Shown piece after piece: positions 9,327 through 17,577 of a DNA stretch of 64,000 nucleotides. The stretch is from Pseudodesulfovibrio profundus. GTDB taxonomy: Bacteria; Desulfobacterota; Desulfovibrionia; Desulfovibrionales; Desulfovibrionaceae. Under the pieces are notes generated by a model, which was not told where the DNA came from, ran no database searches, and saw nothing but the letters and a program-made list of their open reading frames with translations. The translations under genes and the position numbers were made by a program. How positions within the stretch are numbered: position 1 is the first letter of the stretch; the number at the start of each line of letters is the position of its first letter. Location of the stretch: NCBI RefSeq assembly GCF_900217235.1, contig NZ_LT907975.1, positions 3,571,001-3,635,000 on the forward strand, read 5' to 3'.

Positions 9327-10088
9327 ATGCACGGCAACGATACATTGAAAGAAATTCTGCAAGCGGTGCAGGACGGTTCCATGGATTTGGATAAAGCCAT
9401 GGATCGTTTTCGCTATCTGCCCTTTGAAGACCTCGGCCATACCGTGGTCGATTCACACCGCGCCCTGCGTAACGGGTTCCCTGAAGTCATTTATGGGGAA
9501 GGCAAGACCGCGGAGCAGGTGGGGGATATCTTCGAGAGCATGGGCCAGACAGGGAATGTCCTTGCCACACGGGTTCCCGAAGCGACTGCCGCCCATGTTG
9601 CCGGTCGTATTCCTGACGTGAACTATGAACCGCTGGCCCGTACCCTGACCCTTGTCAGAAATGACATCACGTATCTGCCCGGTGAGGTCGGTATCATTAC
9701 CGCCGGGACCTCGGATTTGCCCATAGCTGAAGAGGCGCGTGTGTCCTGCGATATGCTGGGCTGCCGCTCGTTTGTCATGTCCGATGTCGGAGTGGCCGGA
9801 ATCCATCGCCTCTTTGACAGGATGGAGCGCATTCGGTCGGCTTCCGTGCTTATCGTCATTGCCGGTATGGAAGGGGCGCTTGCCAGTGTTGTCGGCGGGC
9901 TGGTGGAACAGCCGGTCATAGCCGTCCCCACATCAGTAGGATACGGCGCGAGCTTTCAAGGGGTCGCTGCATTGCTGGGGATGCTGACCTCCTGTGCAAG
10001 CGGTATCTCGGTGGTCAACATCGATAATGGCTTTGGTGCAGCTTGTGCCGCCTTCCGGATTTGTTCTGCTATTCAAAAAGAAGAGTAA
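9327..10088 (+). CDS. larB: LarB, nickel-pincer cofactor biosynthesis carboxylase
   Basis: 253 residues with the PurE-like core of LarB: N-terminal helical segment, PEVIYGEGKT motif, GIITAGTSDLPIAEEA, and a C-terminal GMEGALASVVGGL plus VPTSVGYGASFQG. LarB carboxylates and hydrolyses nicotinic acid adenine dinucleotide in the first step of the nickel-pincer nucleotide pathway. LarC and LarE are not in this window, so they must lie elsewhere or the gene serves another enzyme. The gene has its own leader and is followed by a perfect palindrome that can act as terminator. Confidence 0.9.
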   Translation: MHGNDTLKEILQAVQDGSMDLDKAMDRFRYLPFEDLGHTVVDSHRALRNGFPEVIYGEGKTAEQVGDIFESMGQTGNVLATRVPEATAAHVAGRIPDVNYEPLARTLTLVRNDITYLPGEVGIITAGTSDLPIAEEARVSCDMLGCRSFVMSDVGVAGIHRLFDRMERIRSASVLIVIAGMEGALASVVGGLVEQPVIAVPTSVGYGASFQGVAALLGMLTSCASGISVVNIDNGFGAACAAFRICSAIQKEE

Positions 10089-10186
10089 TCGCCGTGTAAG
10101 GGCTGTCTACGGCCAAAAAAAAGTGAAAAAAGTTTTCCGGCTCCTATGAGTCGACAAGAAGAATTACAATGATTCGAGGTTGCTTG

Positions 10187-10227
10187 ACGGCAAAACTGAG
10201 TGTACACTCAGTTTTGCCGTTTTTTTT
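10187..10227 (+). promoter_or_regulatory. 34-bp perfect palindrome: TetR operator plus terminator
   Basis: Bases 10187-10220 form a perfect 17+17 inverted repeat whose core is AAACTGAGT-N4-ACTCAGTTT (10193-10214), followed by a T run to 10227. As RNA it is a classical intrinsic terminator for larB. As DNA its core recurs 68 bp further on, in front of the TetR gene, so it is also a probable repressor operator. Confidence 0.8.
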
Positions 10228-10282
10228 GACATTAAAACCAATTAGCGTTTACAAATCTCGAAACTGAGTGGTTACTCGGTTT
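10226..10282 (+). promoter_or_regulatory. TetR promoter with second operator
   Basis: TTGACA at 10226-10231 with a weak TACAAA at 10250-10255 (18-bp spacer) is the likely promoter. The second operator copy, AAACTGAGT-N4-ACTCGGTTT at 10261-10282, has one mismatch and lies just downstream of the -10, upstream of the TetR start at 10307. This is the layout expected for autorepression of tetR and the SulP gene behind it. Confidence 0.65.
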
Positions 10283-10306
10283 TCGGGAAAGGATGGATTT
10301 GCCACA

Positions 10307-10891
10307 ATGAAGAAGAAGGATGCCATACTCAGAGTTGCTACGGTTCTGTTTGCAAATAAGGGGTTTGCGGACACGTCGGGTCAGGAACTGGCCCAACTCA
10401 CCGGAGCGGCGGAAGGGACAATCTTCTATCACTTCAAAAGCAAGGAAGGCTTGCTGCTGGCGATCCTCCAAAAGACCAGGGACGAGATACTGGACCAGTT
10501 CGAGCGGTTTTTTGAGAACAGACCGTTCAACTCGGGGCTAGAAATGGCGGAGGAGGTCATTTCGTTTTATCTCTACCTGGCCGGTTTGATGGAAGACAAG
10601 TTCCTGTTGCTTCACAGGCATTTTCTCTACCGCTTCTCCGAGACCAATCCGGAGTTCAGGGAAAATCTGGAAGCGATTTACAACTGCCTCGTCGATATCT
10701 TTGAAAAAGCTATCGTCACCGGGCAGGAGGACGGGTCCATCAATTCTGACATTCACCCCCGGAAGTCGGCCCTCATTTTATTTACCATGGTTGATGGTTT
10801 GGTTCGATTTAAAAACTACAACTTGTACGATGCGGGCGCACTGTTCAATGAGCTGATGCACACCTGCCGTAGAATGTTGCAGGCTCCATAG
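10307..10891 (+). CDS. TetR/AcrR-family repressor
   Basis: 194 residues. The start at 10307 is preceded by GGAAAGGATGG; a longer frame from 10268 would overlap the operator. The N-terminal helix-turn-helix (DAILRVATVLFANKGFADTS, then AEGTIFYHFKSKEGLL) is typical TetR and the C-terminal helical domain binds an unknown ligand. It is 13 bp upstream of the SulP gene, so it probably regulates itself and SulP through the two palindromes upstream. Confidence 0.92.
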   Translation: MKKKDAILRVATVLFANKGFADTSGQELAQLTGAAEGTIFYHFKSKEGLLLAILQKTRDEILDQFERFFENRPFNSGLEMAEEVISFYLYLAGLMEDKFLLLHRHFLYRFSETNPEFRENLEAIYNCLVDIFEKAIVTGQEDGSINSDIHPRKSALILFTMVDGLVRFKNYNLYDAGALFNELMHTCRRMLQAP

Positions 10892-10904
10892 AGGAAGAGG
10901 TTGA

Positions 10905-13031
10905 ATGCTTACTAAAATATTCCCATTCATTGACTGGTTCAAGGGGTACAACACGGCGGCGCTTCGGGCCGACGCCATCGCAGGGCTGACTGTTGCCCTT
11001 GTGCTCATCCCCCAATCCATGGCGTACGCTCAGTTGGCAGGCATGCCCGCCTACTACGGCTTGTACGCATCCTTTCTCCCCCCGCTTATTGCTGCGCTGT
11101 TCGGTTCGAGCCGACAACTGGCAACCGGGCCCGTGGCTGTTGTCTCCCTGATGACTGCTGCATCTCTGGAGCCGCTGGCAACAGCCGGTAGCGAAGGATA
11201 TATCGCATACGCCATTTTGCTGGCTCTGATGGTCGGTGTGTTCCAATTCATGCTCGGTGTGCTCAAGCTCGGGCTGGTGGTCAATTTTCTCTCTCACCCG
11301 GTGGTCAACGGCTTCACCAATGCCGCAGCCATCATCATCGCATCCTCCCAGCTCTCTAAGATGTTCGGCGTTTACGTAGACAAGGCCGAACACCACTACG
11401 AAACCATCATGCGCGTTGTCGAATCCGCATTTCATTATACCCACTGGCCCACGCTGGCCATGGGTGTCCTTGCATTCGCCATCATGATCGTGCTCAAGCG
11501 GATCAACCCGAAAATTCCCAATGTACTGGTGGCAGTTGTCGTGACAACGGCGCTTTCATGGGGCTTGGGCTTCAATCACGATACCAAGGTGAGTATTGAT
11601 AACATCCAGTCCCCCGAGGTGCATGAGTCGGTTGCCAAGTTCAATGCGGCCATTGCCGGGATCGATGAGTTGTCACTGGAGCGCACCGCCTTGAATGCCC
11701 AGATGGATGCAGCCAAGCAGGCAAAGGACGCCGTTGGAATCCTTGATGCGGAACACGACCTGAGCGTCATCAATGTTCGCATCGGTCGCCTCAAGCACCA
11801 GGCACACGAAATGCGCGCCGAACTCCGTTCCACTCTTTTTGATGGGGTAGAGGAAGCCGGTGGAGCCATGGCCTTTTATCCGGAAGGCTCCGTACCCGCC
11901 GGAATGCAGGCCGATGGTCGAACCTGGCGTCTGAAAGTCGGGAACACCAAGCTGGATACCGCTGATCTGAAAATGATGGGTGGCGGTGCAGTCGTCGGTA
12001 CGGTTCCTTCGGGCATCCCGTCCATTTCCATTCCTGTGATCGACTTTAAAATCCTGCTGCACCTGTTGCCGTTTGCGGCAATCATCTCCCTGCTCGGGTT
12101 CATGGAGGCTATTTCCATTGCCAAGGCCATGGCCGCAAAAACCGGTCAGCGTCTTGATCCGAACCAGGAACTGATTGGTCAGGGACTGAGTAATATTCTC
12201 GGTGCCTGTGGCAAGTCCTATCCGGCTTCCGGTTCATTTTCCCGTTCAGCGGTCAACCTGCAGGCCGGGGCTGTTTCCGGCATGTCTTCGGTCTTCACTT
12301 CGTTGACCGTTGTCATTGCCCTGCTCTTTTTCACCCCGCTGCTGTACCATCTTCCCCAGGCCGTTCTTGCCGCAGTCATCATGATGGCGGTCATCGGGCT
12401 GGTCAACGCCTCCGGTTTCATCCATGCGTGGAAGGCCCAGTGGTATGACGGTGCCATCTCCATCCTGTCCTTTATCTGCACCCTGGCCTTTGCGCCTCAC
12501 CTGGACAAGGGTATCATGGTGGGTGTTGCACTTTCCTTGGCAGTCTTCCTGTACAAGTCCATGCGACCCAAGGTAGCGACATTGTCTCGTTCAGATGATG
12601 AAGCATTGCGCGATGCTACGGTGCACGGTCTTCATGAGTGCCAGCACATTGCGCTGGTCCGCTTTGATGGCCCGCTGTTCTTTGCCAATGCCAGTTTTCT
12701 GGAAGATCAGATCACTGATCGCATGATGAACAACGACAAGCTGCGTCACATCATTATCGTGGCAAATGGAATCAACGATATGGATGCGTCGGGCGAGGAA
12801 GCCCTGTCGCTGATAGTTGATCGGGTTCGTGCTGCGAACTTGGATATATCCATGTGCGGTGTTAACGAATCGGTAATGGCCGTTCTTGAACGTACCCACT
12901 TGCTGGAAAAGATCGGCAAGGATCACGTTTACCCGACCATGGAAAACGCCATCTGCGCCACCCATGAGAGTGCGCATGCGGACGGTCAGGAAGAAAACTG
13001 CCCGCTGACAACCGTTTGTCGTCTTGCCTAA
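10905..13031 (+). CDS. SulP-family anion transporter with STAS domain and large insert
   Basis: 708 residues. The start follows GAGGAAGAGG. The N-terminal SulP core (LTVALVLIPQSMAYAQLAG, PVAVVSLM) and C-terminal STAS domain (about 565-670) are clear. The family carries sulfate, bicarbonate or other anions. Unusual: an insert of about 140 residues (roughly 225-365) between a transmembrane helix and the conserved VPSGIPSISIP segment, where family members normally have a short loop. The insert begins with predicted coiled-coil helices (ERTALNAQMDAAKQAKDA) and ends in a more beta-like part. Sulfate uptake would suit a sulfate reducer; the substrate is inferred. It lies in an operon between tetR and the 13053 signalling gene. 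Confidence 0.9.
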   Translation: MLTKIFPFIDWFKGYNTAALRADAIAGLTVALVLIPQSMAYAQLAGMPAYYGLYASFLPPLIAALFGSSRQLATGPVAVVSLMTAASLEPLATAGSEGYIAYAILLALMVGVFQFMLGVLKLGLVVNFLSHPVVNGFTNAAAIIIASSQLSKMFGVYVDKAEHHYETIMRVVESAFHYTHWPTLAMGVLAFAIMIVLKRINPKIPNVLVAVVVTTALSWGLGFNHDTKVSIDNIQSPEVHESVAKFNAAIAGIDELSLERTALNAQMDAAKQAKDAVGILDAEHDLSVINVRIGRLKHQAHEMRAELRSTLFDGVEEAGGAMAFYPEGSVPAGMQADGRTWRLKVGNTKLDTADLKMMGGGAVVGTVPSGIPSISIPVIDFKILLHLLPFAAIISLLGFMEAISIAKAMAAKTGQRLDPNQELIGQGLSNILGACGKSYPASGSFSRSAVNLQAGAVSGMSSVFTSLTVVIALLFFTPLLYHLPQAVLAAVIMMAVIGLVNASGFIHAWKAQWYDGAISILSFICTLAFAPHLDKGIMVGVALSLAVFLYKSMRPKVATLSRSDDEALRDATVHGLHECQHIALVRFDGPLFFANASFLEDQITDRMMNNDKLRHIIIVANGINDMDASGEEALSLIVDRVRAANLDISMCGVNESVMAVLERTHLLEKIGKDHVYPTMENAICATHESAHADGQEENCPLTTVCRLA

Positions 13032-13052
13032 CGGAACCAAGAAGGAGTTACA

Positions 13053-14270
13053 ATGTCTGTAATCACCATATTCAATGGCCTGTTCTCCGAAGCAGGGGTC
13101 GTGGTTAAGCGCGTCGTTGACGCCACTGGCTACCGGCTCGTACCGGATCAGGAAATCGTGGCAGAGGCAGCCAAGCTGTCAGGGATGTCCGAAGACAAAA
13201 TTGCCCGCGCCTTTCAGGCAAAGACATCCGTCTTCAACACATTCAGCCATGAAAAAGAGCGTGCGGTGGCATGGCTCAGACTGGCCATGGCGAACAAACT
13301 GCTGGACAGCGACAAGCTGCTGTTCTCCGGTTTTGCTTCCCAGCTGCCTTCGCCGAATATCGACCATGTGCTCAAGGTGTGCCTGATTTCCGAAATGAAG
13401 AATCGCCTCGCTATTGCCGAGCGATCCGAAGGTTACGCCGAGAAACATGCTATCAAACTCATCCACAAGGACGATGAGGATCGTGCCGCCTGGGTCGAAA
13501 CCCTTCGCGGCGAAAAGGATCCCTGGTCTGCCAAGTTGTATGATCTCGTGGTGCCGGTCGGTGCCACCGGCGTGGAGCGGAGTGCCGATCTTATCGTCGA
13601 GCAGTTGTCCAATGAAGCCGTGCAGGTGACTGACGCCTCGAAAGCCAAGGTCTGTGATTTCAGCCTGGCAGCCAAGGTAGAAACCGTACTCGCGGCCGAA
13701 GGACACAACGTGGCTGTCCACGTCAACGGCAACGAAGTGACCCTGACTATCAACAAGCATGTGCTCATGCTGGAACGTCTTGAGCGTGAGCTGGCCGATA
13801 TCGTCGGTCCCATCGAGGGCGTTGAAAAGGTGAACACCGTTGTTGGCGAAGGATTCCATCAGACCGATATCTATCGCAAGATGGACTTCGATGTGCCGTC
13901 CAAGGTCTTGCTGGTTGATGACGAGCGCGAGTTTGTTCAGACCCTGTCTGAGCGACTGATGATGCGCGACATGGGTTCCGCAGTCGTGTATGATGGTGAG
14001 TCCGCGCTCAACCTCGTGAAGGACGATGAACCGGAAGTCATGATTCTCGATCTGAAGATGCCCGGTATCGACGGTATTGAAGTGCTCCGTCGCGTCAAGA
14101 GCGAGCACCCCGAGGTGCAGGTGATCATTCTCACCGGTCATGGTTCTGAAAAGGATCGTGAAGTGTGCATGGAACTGGGCGCTTTCGCCTACCTGCACAA
14201 GCCGGTGGATATCGAAGTGTTGAGCGAAACGCTCAAGGCAGCCAACGAAAAAGTTCAGGCTGGCAAGTAG
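13053..14270 (+). CDS. Cytidylate-kinase-like domain fused to response receiver
   Basis: 405 residues. Residues 1-185 match the cytidylate-kinase-like family in layout (ITIFNGLFSEAGVVVKRV, FNTFSHEKERAVAWLR, HVLKVCLI, KLYDLVVPV). The glycine-rich phosphate loop (usually S-GG-K in this family) is degraded to LFSEAGVVV, so catalysis is doubtful. A middle segment (about 210-265) looks like a small alpha/beta domain. Residues 285-400 are a complete receiver (LLVDDE, MILDLKMPGIDG, LTGHG, LHKPVD). The gene sits between SulP (21-bp gap) and a kinase. A nucleotide- or ligand-sensing domain controlling a receiver is the simplest reading; the function is not known. Confidence 0.82.
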   Translation: MSVITIFNGLFSEAGVVVKRVVDATGYRLVPDQEIVAEAAKLSGMSEDKIARAFQAKTSVFNTFSHEKERAVAWLRLAMANKLLDSDKLLFSGFASQLPSPNIDHVLKVCLISEMKNRLAIAERSEGYAEKHAIKLIHKDDEDRAAWVETLRGEKDPWSAKLYDLVVPVGATGVERSADLIVEQLSNEAVQVTDASKAKVCDFSLAAKVETVLAAEGHNVAVHVNGNEVTLTINKHVLMLERLERELADIVGPIEGVEKVNTVVGEGFHQTDIYRKMDFDVPSKVLLVDDEREFVQTLSERLMMRDMGSAVVYDGESALNLVKDDEPEVMILDLKMPGIDGIEVLRRVKSEHPEVQVIILTGHGSEKDREVCMELGAFAYLHKPVDIEVLSETLKAANEKVQAGK

Positions 14271-14292
14271 GTACTAAAGGCCGGGTGACGGG

Positions 14293-16023
14293 ATGTCGAT
14301 ACTCGAAAAGATCAGACCGCAGTTCTGGGACACGGACGCCAGCATGGGACCGGGGAAATCCCTGTTCAATTACCGTCGTATCTGGCGGTTCGCCATCGCG
14401 CTGTTGGCTGTGGTGGCGCTCGTCCCGCTCTGCGTCATGGCGTTTATCGACTACAACGTCACCCGGCATTCCATGGAATCGGAAAACCTCCTACGGACAG
14501 CACGCACGACGTCCAATACGCGTCGTACCGTGGCGTTTTTCCTGCAGGAGCGGCAGCAGGCGCTTGAATTCCTCGCGTTCCAGCAGGGTGTGCAAAATCT
14601 GCGACAACAGGAATCCCTGGAGATGACGCTCAAATCCATGCAAAGCAGCTTTGGCGGCCTCGTGGATCTCGGGCTGATCGATGCCAAGGGTAGCCAGATT
14701 GCCTATGCCGGTCCCTACGACCTGCTCGGGCTGGACTACAGCCAGCAGCAATGGTTCGAGCGCGCCCTGCAACAGGGTGAGTATGTCAGTCATGTTTTTC
14801 GTGGATTCCGTGATGAGCCGCATCTGGTCATCGCGCACAAGGTGGTGGATGAGCCATCAGGCAAGGCGTATGTGTTGCGGGCTACTCTCGACACCGAACA
14901 GTTCAACGCCATCCTGTCATCCATTGATCTTCCCGGTGATGGTGATGCCTTCATCGTGGATCAGGACGGGATGATTCAGACACCGTCCAAGCAGCATGGC
15001 GAACTGCTGGCCCAGGTGGACCTGCCCATACCTGAGTTTTCCGAAAAGACCAGTGTGCGCGTGGTGCTGGGGCCGGACAATACCCGCTATTATGTCGGTT
15101 ACGCCTATGTTCGGGGAACGCCATTCATCGTGATGGTGGTCAAGAATCTCGAAGACCTCATGAAGCCTTTGCAGACCATACGCATGGAACTGCTGTGGAT
15201 ACTGGCGACCAGTGTTGCCATCATCCTCATCGTTATCGTTGGTGTGGCTACCTACATGGTCAACAAGATTTACATTGCCGACCAGACCCGTGCCCGAACA
15301 CTGCACCGGATGGAGCATACCAACCGAATGGCGTCCATTGGGCGGCTGGCCGCTGGTGTGGCGCACGAAATCAACAACCCGCTGGCGATCATCAATGAAA
15401 AGGCGGGGCTTATCAACGACCTGTTTACCTACAAGCAGGAGTACGCCCACGACGAGCGGCTGTTGTCCAATATTCGCTCCATCATCGATTCGGTCAGCCG
15501 GTGTGGCAAGATTACCAAACGTCTGCTCAGCTTTGCCCGTCATATCGATGTGGAAAAGGACTCCATTCAGTTCAAGGGACTGGCCGAGGAAGTCATCGAT
15601 TTTCTGCGAAAGGAAGCCGAGTATCGCTCCATCAGCATTGTGATGGATATTCCGGCCAACCTGCCTGAATTCATTTCTGATCGGGGCAAGTTACAGCAAA
15701 TTTTCCTCAATCTGGTCAACAATGCATTCCAGGCCATGAATGATGGCGGCGAGCTGCACATAGCGGCGAAGACCGGGGAGAAAAACACACTGGTATTCAC
15801 GGTGGCGGACGATGGTTGCGGCATTCCGTCCGGTGACATCAAGCGGATTTTTGATCCGTTTTTTTCCACCAAGAAGCGAAACGGCGGTACCGGATTGGGA
15901 CTGTCCATCACCTACGGCCTTGTTCAGGAGTTGGGCGGCTCCATGTTTGTTGAAAGCGAGGTTGGCCGCGGGTCGGTGTTTACCATAACGATGCCCATCG
16001 AAGCATCGAAAGAGGCAAAGTAG
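14293..16023 (+). CDS. Membrane sensor histidine kinase (Cache-like), paralogue of first kinase
   Basis: 576 residues: cytoplasmic start, membrane helix near 35-57, periplasmic sensor, second helix near 300-320, His358 in AAGVAHEINNPLAII, and an ATPase domain with NLVNNAFQAM, DDGCG and GGTGLGLS. The sensor shares VDLGLIDAKGSQIAYAGPY with the kinase at 75, so both probably bind a similar ligand. The upstream gene ends 22 bp before; the downstream receiver begins right at the stop. In operon with SulP. Confidence 0.9.
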   Translation: MSILEKIRPQFWDTDASMGPGKSLFNYRRIWRFAIALLAVVALVPLCVMAFIDYNVTRHSMESENLLRTARTTSNTRRTVAFFLQERQQALEFLAFQQGVQNLRQQESLEMTLKSMQSSFGGLVDLGLIDAKGSQIAYAGPYDLLGLDYSQQQWFERALQQGEYVSHVFRGFRDEPHLVIAHKVVDEPSGKAYVLRATLDTEQFNAILSSIDLPGDGDAFIVDQDGMIQTPSKQHGELLAQVDLPIPEFSEKTSVRVVLGPDNTRYYVGYAYVRGTPFIVMVVKNLEDLMKPLQTIRMELLWILATSVAIILIVIVGVATYMVNKIYIADQTRARTLHRMEHTNRMASIGRLAAGVAHEINNPLAIINEKAGLINDLFTYKQEYAHDERLLSNIRSIIDSVSRCGKITKRLLSFARHIDVEKDSIQFKGLAEEVIDFLRKEAEYRSISIVMDIPANLPEFISDRGKLQQIFLNLVNNAFQAMNDGGELHIAAKTGEKNTLVFTVADDGCGIPSGDIKRIFDPFFSTKKRNGGTGLGLSITYGLVQELGGSMFVESEVGRGSVFTITMPIEASKEAK

Positions 16024-16025
16024 TG

Positions 16026-16376
16026 ATGAAGATATTGTTGGTCGATGATGAAGTGGAGCTGGTTTCCGCCATGGCGGAGCGGCTGTCGTTTCGAGGCATT
16101 GATGCGGACTGGACGGACAATGGCGAAGACGCCATGCGCATGGCTGCGGAAAATGAGTATGCCGTGGCTGTGCTCGACATGAAGATGCCCAAAATCAGCG
16201 GATTGGAATTGCAGGAAAAGCTCTCCGGAGCGCACCCGAACATGCATTTCATTTTCCTGTCCGGGCATGGGTCCGAGTCGGATTTCAAGGCAGGGTGTGC
16301 GGCTGGCTGCAACTACCTCATCAAGCCGATAGATCTGGAAAAGCTGTTGGAAAAGATTCACGAAGTGACCGGATAA
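16026..16376 (+). CDS. Stand-alone receiver-domain response regulator
   Basis: 116 residues from ATG 16026; a GTG at 16023 overlapping the kinase stop is possible but less likely. Complete receiver (LLVDDE, AVLDMKMPKISG, FLSGHG, LIKPID) without output domain. It immediately follows the kinase at 14293, its likely phosphodonor. Confidence 0.88.
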   Translation: MKILLVDDEVELVSAMAERLSFRGIDADWTDNGEDAMRMAAENEYAVAVLDMKMPKISGLELQEKLSGAHPNMHFIFLSGHGSESDFKAGCAAGCNYLIKPIDLEKLLEKIHEVTG

Positions 16377-16389
16377 CCAGGGCGGTATC

Positions 16390-17040
16390 ATGGACGAAAA
16401 AATGTCAACACAGCACGAAGGTCTCCAATTTTTCGGGCGCGTCAGCGCGTCCGTTTCCCATGAGATCAAGAACGTCTTCGCTGTTATCAACGAAGCATCG
16501 GGATTGATCGAAGATTTCACCCGTATGGCCGAGCGTGGCATGCCTATCCAGCCCGAGCGGTTGAGAAAGGCGGCTAATGCCATACAGGGGCAGGTTCAAC
16601 GCGGTGATCGTATCGTGAAGAACATGAATGCCTTTGCGCATTCCACGGACGAGCCTGTCCGCGAGGTCGACCTCGTGGAAACCCTCGGGCTTGTCGTGGC
16701 CCTTACATCCCGCCTTGCCGACATGAAGCAGGTCAGGCTGACAACCGGTGTCTGCGAGCCGGTCTCCCAGTCAGCCAACCCCTTCGACCTGTTACGGCTG
16801 CTACACTCCTCAATAGCAGCTACTCTGGAAACCATGTCGGCCGGGGATACCTTGGCTATCGGTGTGAAACCTGTGGATGACGGCGCATCGTTCTCCCTTT
16901 CCATACCTGGAAAGGATGCTCCGTCGGTAACCCTAGACTCGTTCTCGTCCCTGGCGCAGGCAATGAATGCCAGCCTCAGCAAGGACGAGGCAAACAGCAC
17001 CTGCGAGCTGTTACTCCCAGCAGCTCGGGGTTCTGTGTAA
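16390..17040 (+). CDS. Histidine-kinase-like phosphotransfer protein with degenerate ATPase domain
   Basis: 216 residues. It starts with an H box, ASVSHEIKNVFAVINEASG (His24), closely resembling the neighbouring kinase, and a helical dimerisation region to about residue 90. The remainder has the length of a small ATPase domain, but the N box asparagines, the DxGxG and the GxGLG boxes cannot be found. It could be a histidine phosphotransferase, an inhibitor or a pseudokinase between the receivers at 16026 and 17064. The reading frame is intact, so it is not an obvious pseudogene. Confidence 0.75.
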   Translation: MDEKMSTQHEGLQFFGRVSASVSHEIKNVFAVINEASGLIEDFTRMAERGMPIQPERLRKAANAIQGQVQRGDRIVKNMNAFAHSTDEPVREVDLVETLGLVVALTSRLADMKQVRLTTGVCEPVSQSANPFDLLRLLHSSIAATLETMSAGDTLAIGVKPVDDGASFSLSIPGKDAPSVTLDSFSSLAQAMNASLSKDEANSTCELLLPAARGSV

Positions 17041-17063
17041 CATGTACCATCAGGAGAATTACA

Positions 17064-17492
17064 ATGGCTGAAAAAATACTGCTCATTGACGACGAAGTGG
17101 AATTCTTGAGCTCTTTATCCGAGCGTTTGGAAATCCGCGGCATGGACGTCAACTCGGCTTCCTCCGCCGAACTGGCTGTTCAGGCCCTGGACGACAATGA
17201 CTACGACGCCATCGTACTGGACCTTCAGATGCCTGACATGAACGGCATCGATCTGTTGAAGGTCATCAAACAAAGCCACCCGGAAGCCCAGGTTATCCTG
17301 CTTTCCGGTCAGGCTACCCTTGAGGCCGGCATCGAAGCGATGAAGCTCGGTGCCATGGACTTCATGGAAAAGCCCGCCGACATCGATTCACTGACCGAGA
17401 AAATCAAAAAGGCTCAGGCCAAGAAGATGGTCATCGTGGAGAAGAAGACGGTGGACAAGGTCGAGGAAATCCTTTCACACAAGGGTTGGTAA
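17064..17492 (+). CDS. Stand-alone receiver-domain response regulator
   Basis: 142 residues, with a good AGGAGAA site upstream. Receiver with LLIDDE, IVLDLQMPDMNG, LLSGQAT and FMEKPADI, then a Lys/Glu-rich tail (about residues 112-142) that could bind a partner. No DNA-binding domain. Last gene of the SulP signalling operon. Confidence 0.88.
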   Translation: MAEKILLIDDEVEFLSSLSERLEIRGMDVNSASSAELAVQALDDNDYDAIVLDLQMPDMNGIDLLKVIKQSHPEAQVILLSGQATLEAGIEAMKLGAMDFMEKPADIDSLTEKIKKAQAKKMVIVEKKTVDKVEEILSHKGW

Positions 17493-17527
17493 TCGATCTC
17501 ACGTCTTCGTGCCGAAAGACACGGAAA

Positions 17528-17555
17528 AAGCCCTGCGGTTTCGGCCGCAGGGCTT
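17528..17555. terminator. Bidirectional intrinsic terminator
   Basis: Perfect 11-bp stem AAGCCCTGCGG (17528-17538) with CCGCAGGGCTT (17545-17555), 6-base loop. A run of A residues at 17525-17529 gives a U tract on the minus strand, so it probably ends mntP transcripts from the right as well as the operon from the left. Confidence 0.8.
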
Positions 17556-17577
17556 GCGAGAGCATTCATTCAGGAAT

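Noticed and set aside
10268-10306. Upstream start for the TetR gene
   Set aside because: Would place coding sequence over the operator; the ATG at 10307 follows a plausible ribosome site.
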